In this document: one piece after another, positions 26,458 through 34,128 of the stretch
How positions within the stretch are numbered: position 1 is the stretch's first letter
Layout of the letters: each line of letters opens with the position of its first letter
DNA from: Paenimyroides tangerinum
GTDB taxonomy: Bacteria; Bacteroidota; Bacteroidia; Flavobacteriales; Flavobacteriaceae
DNA: 64,000 bases
Assembly: GCF_003865405.1 (NCBI RefSeq)
Contig: NZ_RQVQ01000013.1
Span: 28,804-92,803 of the forward strand
Direction: 5' to 3'
Notes under the pieces: model-generated
The model's database searches: none
Seen by the model: only the letters and a program-made list of their open reading frames with translations
What the model was told of the DNA's origin: nothing
Position numbers and translations under genes: made by a program

Positions 26458-27152
26458 TTTGTTTCTAAAATAGTAAAATAGATTTCGTTAGTGCAATCTT
26501 TTAATTTGTATAGATTTGCTATTTTAATTTTATTTGTTTTCGTTTTTGGATTACTTTCTTCGAAATAATTTAAACCGGTAGTTTCTTCTTTTTTCTTGGT
26601 AGAATAATTAATACTGGTAGAAGAACTTTCTCCGCTTGCTCTATGATATTCTGAATGGTCAAATCCAATCATTTCAAATGAATTATTTTGATGTCGGAAG
26701 GTATAAATTACATTATTTGCATACCAAGAACCACAACTTAGCCAATAATTAAAATTAATTTTCAATACATTTTTAGTGATTTGAATGCCTCCATTTTCCA
26801 TTAAGGGATCCGCTAAGCAAGTACTTTCAGTATCATTTTGACTCGGAATAAATTCAAGGAAATTTTCCTCTATCAAATTATAATTATGGTCTTTGTCTTT
26901 AAAAAAGATCATTATTCCACGAGGATTTATATTTAATGTATCTAAACCCAAGCCGTCGTTTTGTATAAAATTTGACTTGTCTGTGTTTTCTACAATTAAT
27001 ACCAAATCTTCGATATTATCTTTGTTTAAATCTCCTTTTGTTTCTAAAATTATTTTCCAATTTTTTGGAATTTGTTCTAAATAGCCTTTTTGAGCTATCG
27101 AATTGGTCGATAACGTTAAAGCTAAAATGCATAAATAAATATTTTTTTTCAT
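26454..27152 (-). CDS. Secreted protein of unknown function with an Asp-rich Ca-binding-like loop
   Basis: A 232-residue protein with signal peptide MKKNIYLCILALTLSTNSIAQ. Residues ~33-52 contain TKGDLNKDNIEDLVLIVENT, a D-x-N-x-D loop like those of FG-GAP or EF-hand-like calcium sites, followed by beta-rich sequence with a Cys pair region (ESTCLADPL, WLSCGSWY). This architecture is common in Bacteroidota secreted proteins with no known role. The stop overlaps the start of the broken lipoprotein gene (ATGA), so they were one operon. A frameshifted remnant lies just upstream. Confidence 0.7.
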   Translation of the reverse strand: MKKNIYLCILALTLSTNSIAQKGYLEQIPKNWKIILETKGDLNKDNIEDLVLIVENTDKSNFIQNDGLGLDTLNINPRGIMIFFKDKDHNYNLIEENFLEFIPSQNDTESTCLADPLMENGGIQITKNVLKINFNYWLSCGSWYANNVIYTFRHQNNSFEMIGFDHSEYHRASGESSSTSINYSTKKKEETTGLNYFEESNPKTKTNKIKIANLYKLKDCTNEIYFTILETK

Positions 27153-27168
27153 TTAAGTTTTGATTGGT

Positions 27169-27393
27169 TTATTTTAAATACGCAATTTTCAGTTCTTTAT
27201 AGTTTGGATATTTTTTTGAATTTATAACAAATTCCAAAGCCAAAATAGCTCTTCCGCTGTTAGAATTTGAATTGTTTGTTTTTCCAAAAGCAAAATAATT
27301 TTATCACTTTTGATTTGTATCTTCATTTTATCAATATCAGGTATTTCATATGCAGAACCTTTAATTTTTCAATAATTCTTTGTTAGAAATCAA
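27169..27393 (-). pseudogene. Frameshifted remnant of a small gene
   Basis: Three minus-strand frames together read as one small protein. A TTG at 27393 overlapping the upstream stop (TTGA) gives ISNKELLKN. A shift then gives KIKGSAYEIPDIDKMKIQIK continuing to SDKII. A second shift gives FAFGKTNNSNSNSGRAILAL continuing to KKYPNYKELKIAYLK and a TAA at 27169-27171. Each piece has protein-like composition and stops soon after its junction. The two shifts fall in A/T runs. Sequencing error is possible, but two errors in 220 bp would be unusual. Identity unknown. Confidence 0.5.
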
Positions 27394-28745
27394 CTTCCAC
27401 AACCGCTGCATCCACCACAGCTTCCACATGAAGTTCCACAAGATGTTCCACAAGATGAACATGAACCTGAATGATTTTTTTCGGTTATAAATTCTTCTGC
27501 AATTGGTTTAAATGTCCAGAGTAGGGCAGAAGAACCTAATAAAAAATAATCCCATTCTGATTCTTTTTTTTCTTTTGGAATTAAGTGATTCATATAATAT
27601 TTAGGAATAATGTTGGTCGAAACTTTTTTGACTAATCGATTTAAAAAGGAAATTGAATAAATAATCAAAAAAATGGTTAAAGTTATTATGATTAGAATGT
27701 TTTTCGAATGTATCAAACCAGTTATAATTCTTGTGAATGCTAATAAAATCAAAACTGCAACAAACAGAAAGTTGATGTAAAAAAGTGAATTAAATTTTTT
27801 GGATTTAGTTATAAATTTTAAAACGGCATCCATGCTATTTCCAGTATTCGAAAAAATTGGTTTAAACTTTAAACGACTAATTAAATTCGAATAAGTAATT
27901 GTTTTATTTTTCGGAAATAAACTTATAATTTGAAATGCCTCAATTGATTTTATTGGTTCGTTTTTCAAAAGTACAATTTGTCTATTATCTGTAATTTTGA
28001 TTACATTTTCTTTTATTAATTCGTTAATCGAAACGTTTATTACATTTACTAAGTTTTGTTTTTTTAAATAAATAAGTTCGTTTGGACTTAATTCGTAAAG
28101 AAATGAAGTTTTGTCTATTTCAGAAATCAACTGATTTAGTTTGTTTTTATTGTAGATTTCTAGAACAAAAAACACCATAAAAGCCAATACAAAAAATAGA
28201 AAAATAAAAGCGCTTCCTTCAATACGGACGTAAAATGGATTTAAGATAAAATATGCTGGAAAGATTGAAAATACAAATGCTATAATACCAAAATTGATAA
28301 AAGTTCGAAGTTTGTATTTTGCTTTTTCAAGATTTAGACTTTCGAACATATTGTTGAATTTCCAGATGTTTTCTGGTTGAATACCAAACTCCTTTTCATA
28401 CAAAATTTTAGTTTGTTCTTTTGCTTGTTTGAATTTTTCGAAATCTTCTTTATTGTGTGTTGAAGGAATGTGCTGAATTTGCTTTCCTAAAATTTCACAG
28501 AATTTATAATACGATTTTGTGAAAATCAAATGTTGATGCCAAACAACATCCACAGTTTCTGATGGAGAAACCATAGTGTTTGAAATAGCAGCTAGAAACA
28601 TAAATTTTTTATATTCTAGAATTGCATCAGTTGTAAACTTTTTTGTCCAAAAATTTTCTTTAGCAAGTCGAGTTGTAAATCCATATTCGCTATGTGGATA
28701 ATCAAAATCAAATGCTAAAATTCTATTCCAAAGTTCTTGATTCAT
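27390..28745 (-). CDS. TIGR04222-like membrane protein with GRDP-like N-terminus and Gly/Cys tail
   Basis: A 451-residue protein. Residues ~1-125 are soluble and contain VDVVWHQHLIFTKSYYKFC, resembling the D-x-x-W-H-x-H motif of glycine-rich-domain (GRDP-like) proteins. Two membrane segments (about 143-195) are followed by a cytoplasmic winged-helix-like region (LSPNELIYLKKQNLVNVINVS). Two more membrane segments follow (about 318-370). The last 26 residues contain seven cysteines among Gly and Ser (SCSSCGTSCGTSCGSC...). This layout fits TIGR04222 membrane proteins. Function is unknown; the tail could be modified or bind metal. Confidence 0.7.
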   Translation of the reverse strand: MNQELWNRILAFDFDYPHSEYGFTTRLAKENFWTKKFTTDAILEYKKFMFLAAISNTMVSPSETVDVVWHQHLIFTKSYYKFCEILGKQIQHIPSTHNKEDFEKFKQAKEQTKILYEKEFGIQPENIWKFNNMFESLNLEKAKYKLRTFINFGIIAFVFSIFPAYFILNPFYVRIEGSAFIFLFFVLAFMVFFVLEIYNKNKLNQLISEIDKTSFLYELSPNELIYLKKQNLVNVINVSINELIKENVIKITDNRQIVLLKNEPIKSIEAFQIISLFPKNKTITYSNLISRLKFKPIFSNTGNSMDAVLKFITKSKKFNSLFYINFLFVAVLILLAFTRIITGLIHSKNILIIITLTIFLIIYSISFLNRLVKKVSTNIIPKYYMNHLIPKEKKESEWDYFLLGSSALLWTFKPIAEEFITEKNHSGSCSSCGTSCGTSCGSCGGCSGCGS

Positions 28746-28781
28746 TTGTTTAAATTTTTTAATAGAATAATAAAAAACTAT

Positions 28782-29063
28782 TTATTTCAATTGTTTTAGA
28801 TGTTCAAAAATTCGATTACCAAGATTTGAATCTCCAACAAAATCATCCCAATGTGAAGTTGGTGCAAACCAAATCCATAATTCATCAATTACAGAATCAT
28901 CGCCATTTTCAAATCGTGAAATTGTTTCAGATAAAGTTTTGTGGAATGTTTCCGCAGAACTAAACGAACCTGAATATCCTCCAGTGAATTGAGATGTAAT
29001 TTGTTCGGCTTGTTTCAAATCCTGAATCAAAATATTTTTGATTTGTGTTTTTTTGATTTGCAT
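28782..29063 (-). CDS. Small conserved protein of unknown function
   Basis: A 93-residue cytoplasmic protein. I start it at the ATG at 29063 (MQIKKTQIKNILIQDLKQAE), because the extra upstream residues are an AT-rich hydrophobic artefact of the intergenic terminator. Conserved-looking features are the GGYSGSFSSAETFHKTLSETI segment and WIWFAPTSHWDDF near the end. The composition suggests a small alpha-helical domain. It lies 36 bp upstream of the TIGR04222-like gene and probably shares its transcript. Confidence 0.65.
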   Translation of the reverse strand: MQIKKTQIKNILIQDLKQAEQITSQFTGGYSGSFSSAETFHKTLSETISRFENGDDSVIDELWIWFAPTSHWDDFVGDSNLGNRIFEHLKQLK

Positions 29064-29102
29064 TTTAGTAAAATTGATTATTAAATATAATATAATTTTA
29101 AC

Positions 29103-29132
29103 AAAAAAAAGCACTTCGATTTGAAGTACTTT
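29103..29132 (-). terminator. Intrinsic terminator (GCACTTC-type hairpin)
   Basis: AAAGCACTTC / GAAGTACTTT stem (one mismatch), loop GATTT; the T-run faces the minus strand and ends the gene at 29157. Confidence 0.8.
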
Positions 29133-29156
29133 CTAAGTTTTTTTGTTTGAATCTGT

Positions 29157-29726
29157 TTATTCGAATAATTCTGCAGGAATAATCTTTTTGAGAATATCTT
29201 CCATTTTTGGATTATCTACAACTATAAATTTCCAATTTTCTCCATTATCTGTAGAGCTAGCAATGATTTTTTTTCGAGTATTTATTTTATAAAAGTCTGT
29301 TTTTTCGTCATAAGTTACATTTCCTTCACCAAATTTGATTTCAAAATTTGCCTTTAATAAAAAGATATTCTCTTTAGTAGCTTCCATATCCTTGAATTTC
29401 ATTTCAATTGGACTTATGATATTCATTTTGGCATAATCGATATTATCAATTCTAGTAATATCTCCAACTTCAATATTTGTAGGAAGATTCATTTTATATT
29501 CAATATTAGGCATGTTATAAACCATTTCTAATAAAGATTTCATTTGTGTTCTTGTGAAAATTTCAAACAGCTTTGGATTTGAAAATTCGATCGCTTCATC
29601 AATTTTTTTATCGATGATAAGATTTGTGTAGTTTACAAAATCAGTTTCTATTTTTTCAGATGAAGTTTGAGCAATTGTTGAATTGAAAAACATTAAGGAT
29701 AAACCTAATAAAATATATTTTTTCAT
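29157..29726 (-). CDS. Secreted protein of unknown function
   Basis: A 189-residue exported protein, started at the ATG at 29726, which begins the signal peptide MKKYILLGLSLMFFNSTIAQ; an ATG 15 bp upstream would add MLEKI. The mature part resembles an NTF2-like/SnoaL alpha+beta fold by pattern (DFVNYTNLIIDKKIDEAIEF, TYDEKTDFYKIN, DNGENWKFIVVD), but I cannot confirm a family. It is a single gene bounded by terminators on the minus strand of the accessory block. Confidence 0.65.
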   Translation of the reverse strand: MKKYILLGLSLMFFNSTIAQTSSEKIETDFVNYTNLIIDKKIDEAIEFSNPKLFEIFTRTQMKSLLEMVYNMPNIEYKMNLPTNIEVGDITRIDNIDYAKMNIISPIEMKFKDMEATKENIFLLKANFEIKFGEGNVTYDEKTDFYKINTRKKIIASSTDNGENWKFIVVDNPKMEDILKKIIPAELFE

Positions 29727-29786
29727 TATTTTTTCGAGCAAATATAGAAACTAAGATTGTTCTATAAAAGTTTATGTTGTTTTTGT

Positions 29787-30278
29787 TTATTTAATTTTCT
29801 CAAAATCAAAAGCAATTTCCATATCCGAATTACTAATTTTCGCTTTTAAATTTTTACCTTCAAACCAATATTCGATTTTTTTAGGAAAATCGTTTAATTC
29901 ATTTTCACAAATAAAAGAATGATTATCAATTTGAGTAAGTTTGAAAACAGTTGCTTGTGGTTCTGATGGTATAGAAACAGATACATTCCATTGATTATTT
30001 TGTTTGACAAGTTGCATTTTTTCTTGACTTATTGTATCACCGTTTTTCAAAGTAAAACCAACACCTTGATATTCGGTTTCATTTATTTTTTGCCAACTTT
30101 CAAAAGTTTCATTTCCTGCTTCATCGTTTAATCGTTTCCAATTTCCTAGTAACCAATCAAAATTTTCAGAAGTTTTGATTTCTGATTTGTTTGTAGATTC
30201 TGTTTCTTTGGTTTCATTTGTTTTGTTCGTACAAGATAAAATTAAAGTTGTACAAAGTAGAAAGAATATTTTTTTCAT
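29787..30278 (-). CDS. DUF6265 family lipoprotein
   Basis: A 163-residue lipoprotein: signal MKKIFFLLCTTLILSC with the lipobox cysteine at residue 16. A Thr/Glu-rich linker follows, then a DUF6265 beta domain. Its diagnostic start is FDWLLGNWKRLNDEAGNETFESWQ (shown in full family as W-LxGxW...ExW), then QGVGFTLKNGDTI and EYWFEGKNLKAKI. The fold is lipocalin-like with a likely periplasmic face; ligand and role are unknown. A single gene. Confidence 0.8.
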   Translation of the reverse strand: MKKIFFLLCTTLILSCTNKTNETKETESTNKSEIKTSENFDWLLGNWKRLNDEAGNETFESWQKINETEYQGVGFTLKNGDTISQEKMQLVKQNNQWNVSVSIPSEPQATVFKLTQIDNHSFICENELNDFPKKIEYWFEGKNLKAKISNSDMEIAFDFEKIK

Positions 30279-30312
30279 TGGTTTTAAGTTTTAGAAATTG
30301 AAATTAAAGATA

Positions 30313-30343
30313 CAAAAAAAAGCACCTTATTAAAAAGTGCTTC
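30313..30343 (-). terminator. Intrinsic terminator
   Basis: AAGCAC / GTGCTT stem with an A/T loop and a minus-strand T-run, after the DUF1266 gene. Confidence 0.7.
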
Positions 30344-30359
30344 TTAGGATTGGATTTAT

Positions 30360-31073
30360 TTAAATGTATGTTTTGTTTTTAAGCGGACTATTTTCGTTAG
30401 ATAACAAATCATTTGCAATCGAAATCATTCCAGTGTTATTTGCTGCGCCCCAAATTGCTCTTCCTAAAATGTAACTTGTTGTGTATTCTTTCCAAGTGTT
30501 GCAATATTTTTTTAGTTCAGAATAGCATCTATCCAAGAATTCAATTAGTTCTACTTTGTTAAGATAACCCAAATCATAAAAACATCTTGCTAAAAAAGCT
30601 GCTCTTCCGATATTCCAACCGCTATCTTTTATATGTGTTAATTCTGCTGGATCATTGATAACTTTATATTCAATTAATTCGGGTACCACTTTTTTCAACT
30701 CACGATAAAATTCTAAATAATGGTCAAAAATTTCTTGATTGTTTGGAAGCTTAGATTTTAAAATATCTACATAATTGCTCGAATTGTTGAATGCCATAAA
30801 AACGACATTCATGTTTTCGTCATCGTTTTTGTAAAGTAAACTTTCTAAGGTCTCAATAGCTTTCGCTTTATCAAAAATGTGCCATGCATCTTCAACAATT
30901 TTTTTAATATCTGATTTGTTTAGACCTGTTTCATACGAATTTAAGTAAGCTGTTTGTTGTTCAGCATACATTGAACTCGTTAATAAATGATCTAAAGGAG
31001 TTCCGTTTACTGCGTTTTCCTTATTCATTCGAATACTTTTTAACGCATTGAAAAATTTTGAAAAAAATCCCAT
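30360..31073 (-). CDS. DUF1266 domain protein
   Basis: A 237-residue soluble protein. The C-terminal half matches DUF1266: the helical block GWNIGRAAFLARCFYDLGYL, FLDRCYSELKKYCNTWKEY and YILGRAIWGAANN. In the family this region often sits in proteins of polymorphic-toxin or stress contexts, but no function is established. The N-terminal helix (MGFFSKFFNALKSIRMN) is amphipathic and might touch the membrane. The upstream gene ends 9 bp before it, so both are probably one operon. Confidence 0.75.
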   Translation of the reverse strand: MGFFSKFFNALKSIRMNKENAVNGTPLDHLLTSSMYAEQQTAYLNSYETGLNKSDIKKIVEDAWHIFDKAKAIETLESLLYKNDDENMNVVFMAFNNSSNYVDILKSKLPNNQEIFDHYLEFYRELKKVVPELIEYKVINDPAELTHIKDSGWNIGRAAFLARCFYDLGYLNKVELIEFLDRCYSELKKYCNTWKEYTTSYILGRAIWGAANNTGMISIANDLLSNENSPLKNKTYI

Positions 31074-31082
31074 ATTAAAATT

Positions 31083-31781
31083 TTAAGTAGTTTTTAAATT
31101 TGGAAATTTATTCTGAAGTACATCCACGAATTTTTCTCCAACAACTTGATATTTTGCTCTTGTTCTCAATTGTTTTTCTAAATTCAAAGCATCAACCGGA
31201 TTTACAACATAATTTAATCGGTCATGAATTTCAAGTGTAATTGGACTTCCTTCTAAATCAATCGTAATTAGATGTGTTTTTGGTAAATATTCTTCGGAAG
31301 ATTTGGAATAAACTCCTAAAGTTGATTTTAAAATCCCACCATATTCTAGTTTTGCTTTTTCAATATTGAAATAATCAAATACAATATGTTCATCTAATTC
31401 ACCTGAAGAATTTGTAGTAAAAAAGTGCAAATCGTTTTCGCTTAAAACCCAAAAACAATCCGTTTCTACTTTGATAAGTCTAACACCAACAGCAGAAAGT
31501 GCAACCTTTTTTATACCATCCGCGATGTGTTCTTCTACTTTGCTTGCAAGAGATTGAGGAACTGAGGCAGAAGTAAAAGCATCAATCGGTTTTCCTTTCA
31601 TCCATTGTTTTAGTTTAGAATAATCTGAGTTTAAAAGTTCTTGTTTGTATTGGTCGTATTTTGTCCGTTCTGTATCGATATTGATTTCTGACTGAACGGC
31701 TTTGTGTTTCTTATTCATAAAAATCATAAAAGCTATACCGCCAATTACGACTACTACTGGAACTATAAATAATGGATTCAT
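31083..31781 (-). CDS. Membrane-anchored protein of unknown function
   Basis: A 232-residue protein with a single N-terminal membrane segment (PLFIVPVVVVIGGIAFMIFM), then a charged helix. A beta-rich domain (residues ~75-200) reads GIKKVALSAVGVRLIKVETD and CFWVLSENDLHFFTTNSSGE, with a PH-like look. No lipobox. The cytoplasmic or periplasmic side is unclear; the positive residues after the helix (NKKHK) favour a cytoplasmic C-terminus. It precedes the DUF1266 gene by 9 bp, which suggests a two-gene unit. Confidence 0.65.
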   Translation of the reverse strand: MNPLFIVPVVVVIGGIAFMIFMNKKHKAVQSEINIDTERTKYDQYKQELLNSDYSKLKQWMKGKPIDAFTSASVPQSLASKVEEHIADGIKKVALSAVGVRLIKVETDCFWVLSENDLHFFTTNSSGELDEHIVFDYFNIEKAKLEYGGILKSTLGVYSKSSEEYLPKTHLITIDLEGSPITLEIHDRLNYVVNPVDALNLEKQLRTRAKYQVVGEKFVDVLQNKFPNLKTT

Positions 31782-31901
31782 AAATTAATTTATATGTGAT
31801 TATTAAATTTCAAATCTAAATTAATTTAAATTATGTTAAAACAAAACTATTTTTCATTTTAATTGTTAAAAAGAAATGTTTGTTGTTTGTTTTGTGTAAA
31901 A

Positions 31902-31928
31902 AAAAGCACTTCGAGTTGAAGTGCTTTT
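31902..31928 (-). terminator. Intrinsic terminator (GCACTTC-type hairpin)
   Basis: Perfect 11-bp stem AAAAGCACTTC / GAAGTGCTTTT, loop GAGTT, minus-strand T-run. Ends the acidic-protein pair. Confidence 0.88.
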
Positions 31929-31931
31929 AGT

Positions 31932-32552
31932 TTATTCTTCAGAATCTAATTCTAAAATATTTTGTAAACGAGTTAAATAACTTTGTGCAATTTCTTGTTT
32001 TTCGTTTTGCAATTTCAAAGTTAACACATCGTGTTCTTTATTTTTTGCATCCATTTTACCTAATTCGGCATATACATAATGATTGAAAAAGGCGTTATTA
32101 CTTAAATCAGAAGCATTTTCTTGATAATCGTAAACTGGAATTTTAAGAATGTTTAATAATTCATCTAAATCGATTTCGTTATTATCAAATTTTTTGAACG
32201 CATTTTCAATAAACCTTTCATTTTCTGTAAAACTATAATGTGTTTCATAAGGTTTTACAAATCGTAAAGTTTTGTCTTCAATGAAATCCTCCCAAGCTTC
32301 AATTTTCGATAAATCGTAATCAATATACTGGTCAAATAAATTTTGATGTAATTGTAATTCTTCAACAAATTCTTCATACACAAAAACTTCTTCTTCTTTA
32401 CATTTTCCGTGAACAGCTCTAAACTGAAATTCTTTCAATAAATCTAAAGCACGGTTAACATACGAAATCGGATTTTTGTGCTTTATCACACCTTGATAAT
32501 TTTCAGTAAATTCGTTGAACGAATTATAAAAGTCATCAGTTTCTCCCCACAT
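31932..32552 (-). CDS. Acidic helical protein, paralogue B
   Basis: A 206-residue acidic, predominantly helical cytoplasmic protein, not recognised. It is a diverged paralogue of the gene just upstream. Shared elements are a Leu-Leu-Lys-Glu-Phe segment, VYEEFVEEL, and YETHYSFTENERFIENAF against YTHYSFTEVEEIIEQMF in the partner. The genes are one base apart, so translation is probably coupled. A terminator follows directly. An oligomeric pair is possible but is only inference. Confidence 0.65.
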   Translation of the reverse strand: MWGETDDFYNSFNEFTENYQGVIKHKNPISYVNRALDLLKEFQFRAVHGKCKEEEVFVYEEFVEELQLHQNLFDQYIDYDLSKIEAWEDFIEDKTLRFVKPYETHYSFTENERFIENAFKKFDNNEIDLDELLNILKIPVYDYQENASDLSNNAFFNHYVYAELGKMDAKNKEHDVLTLKLQNEKQEIAQSYLTRLQNILELDSEE

Positions 32553-32553
32553 A

Positions 32554-33150
32554 TTATTTTTTACTTTTTAATTTTTGTTCAAACTTATCGTGTAAAATTT
32601 TCTTTTCTTCACGTAAAGTTACAATAGCTTTTTCAAGTTTTTCTTCATCTTCGATATCTTGCAATTCGTCATAAATAAAATAATTGTATTGCATATTATC
32701 CTCTAAATATTCGATATGAAATAGATAGTCTTCTAAAATATAAACCAATTCTTCTTTTAGCTCATCTTGAGATTCTTTGATGTTTTTGATTTCATCGAAC
32801 ATTTGTTCAATAATTTCTTCAACTTCAGTAAAACTATAATGCGTATAAACGGGTTCTAAATTTTCGATTTCATCGTTTGCAACCAAAGCTTCAAAAGATT
32901 TAATTGTACTGAAAGCAAACGATTGATGTTCTTTTAAAACCGAATCGAATTTTAAAATTTCTAACATAAAATCTTCATAAACTTTTTTCAAGTCCGAAGC
33001 GTTTTCGTTAGTTGCATTGTTTTTGAATTCTTTAATTAACAATAAAGTATCGTTAGAAAAATTCACAGGAAAATCTTCAATTGTTTCTGCCTGATAATTT
33101 TCGTGGAAGTTTTCAATGATGTCGATGATTTCGTTAATTTCTTGATTCAT
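32554..33150 (-). CDS. Acidic helical protein, paralogue A
   Basis: A 198-residue acidic helical protein (many Glu/Asp, likely coiled coil near residues 110-195), not recognised. It shares the HYSFTE motif and overall layout with paralogue B, which starts one base after its stop. It opens the transcript; the AraC gene ends 73 bp upstream. No signal peptide or membrane segment. An ancient tandem duplication is the simplest account. Confidence 0.65.
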   Translation of the reverse strand: MNQEINEIIDIIENFHENYQAETIEDFPVNFSNDTLLLIKEFKNNATNENASDLKKVYEDFMLEILKFDSVLKEHQSFAFSTIKSFEALVANDEIENLEPVYTHYSFTEVEEIIEQMFDEIKNIKESQDELKEELVYILEDYLFHIEYLEDNMQYNYFIYDELQDIEDEEKLEKAIVTLREEKKILHDKFEQKLKSKK

Positions 33151-33223
33151 ACGTTTTGAATTTTAATTTATGATTTGCAAAGATATTGATTTAAAAGCTT
33201 ATTTGGTTGAATTTGTTTTGAAA

Positions 33224-34015
33224 TTACAACTTCGTTTTGCGCATATCAAGTGGTCGTGAACCTGTGAATTCTTGAAAAGTATTACTAAAAGACCCCAAAG
33301 TTACATAGCCAACAGTGTTTGCAATTTCACTTACCGAAATGTCTGTTTTTAGTAATAATTCTATGGCTTTCACCATTCGTAAAGTTTTTAAATATTGAAG
33401 AAATGAAATGTGTAATTCAGTTTGGAAAAAACGAGACATTGAACGTTCACTTAAATTAAAATGTTCGCTTATTTGTTTTAACGTAAGAGCTTTTCCGAAG
33501 TGAATATCCAAATAATCTGTGATTTTTGTCATTCTAGGGTTGTCCGAAAAAGGCAATTGAAGTGGTAAATTTTTATTCTGAAAAGTAGGTAATATTTTTT
33601 TTAAGGCTTTCAGAAATACAAAATTATCATCTGAATCATCAACCATCTTTCCTGACCAAATCTCGGTATAATTAATCATTTCGGTCAGTAAATTATTAGA
33701 AATATAAATACCTAATTCGTTATAAAATGGATTGACATTATCATCTGTTGTATAAAAATATAAGGAATGAATTACAGTTGCTGAGTTGTTTAACCTTAAA
33801 ATATGAGGCATTCCTTTTGGAATCCAAAAAAAATATCGAGCCGGAACAACGTGCGTAACATTATCAACAGTAATATACGCAATGCCACCATCAACATAAC
33901 TCAATTGACCTTTTGCGTGTTTGTGCTGTGGAAATCTTTTTTCCGATTTTTCGTGCATCACAAAAACGCCATTATCATTTGACTCAATTTCGTCTAAAAT
34001 TTCAATTATATTCAT
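33224..34015 (-). CDS. AraC family transcriptional regulator
   Basis: A 263-residue regulator with an N-terminal cupin sensor (RFPQHKHAKGQLSYVDGGIA, PKGMPHILRL). The C-terminal AraC DNA-binding domain has two helix-turn-helix units: LTLKQISEHFNLSERSMSRF (about 180-199) and ISVSEIANTVGYVTLGSFSN (about 226-245). The start is the ATG at 34015, 15 bp after a good promoter; an in-frame TTG lies 18 bp upstream inside the -7 box. It is divergent from the TolC/HlyD/MFS operon and probably controls it, sensing an exported drug or metabolite. Confidence 0.9.
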   Translation of the reverse strand: MNIIEILDEIESNDNGVFVMHEKSEKRFPQHKHAKGQLSYVDGGIAYITVDNVTHVVPARYFFWIPKGMPHILRLNNSATVIHSLYFYTTDDNVNPFYNELGIYISNNLLTEMINYTEIWSGKMVDDSDDNFVFLKALKKILPTFQNKNLPLQLPFSDNPRMTKITDYLDIHFGKALTLKQISEHFNLSERSMSRFFQTELHISFLQYLKTLRMVKAIELLLKTDISVSEIANTVGYVTLGSFSNTFQEFTGSRPLDMRKTKL

Positions 34016-34030
34016 ATAAAATGGAAAATG

Positions 34031-34058
34031 CAAATGTATAAAAAATGTCCGAAATCAA
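34031..34058 (-). promoter_or_regulatory. araC-type gene promoter, -33 TTG and -7 TACATTTG
   Basis: On the minus strand TACATTTG (34038-34031) follows a TTG by 17 bp, a full Bacteroidota promoter. It overlaps an alternative TTG start and so favours the ATG at 34015. Confidence 0.6.
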
Positions 34059-34128
34059 TAAAAAATTGACTATTTAAGAAACACAAGAGATTCAACTGCT
34101 TTCTAATTTTGTCCAATATTTTAATGAA

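Noticed and set aside
25993..33150. A new defence system in the accessory block
   Set aside because: I see no nuclease, ATPase, NTPase, reverse transcriptase or sensor motif in these genes; most are secreted, lipoprotein or membrane proteins.
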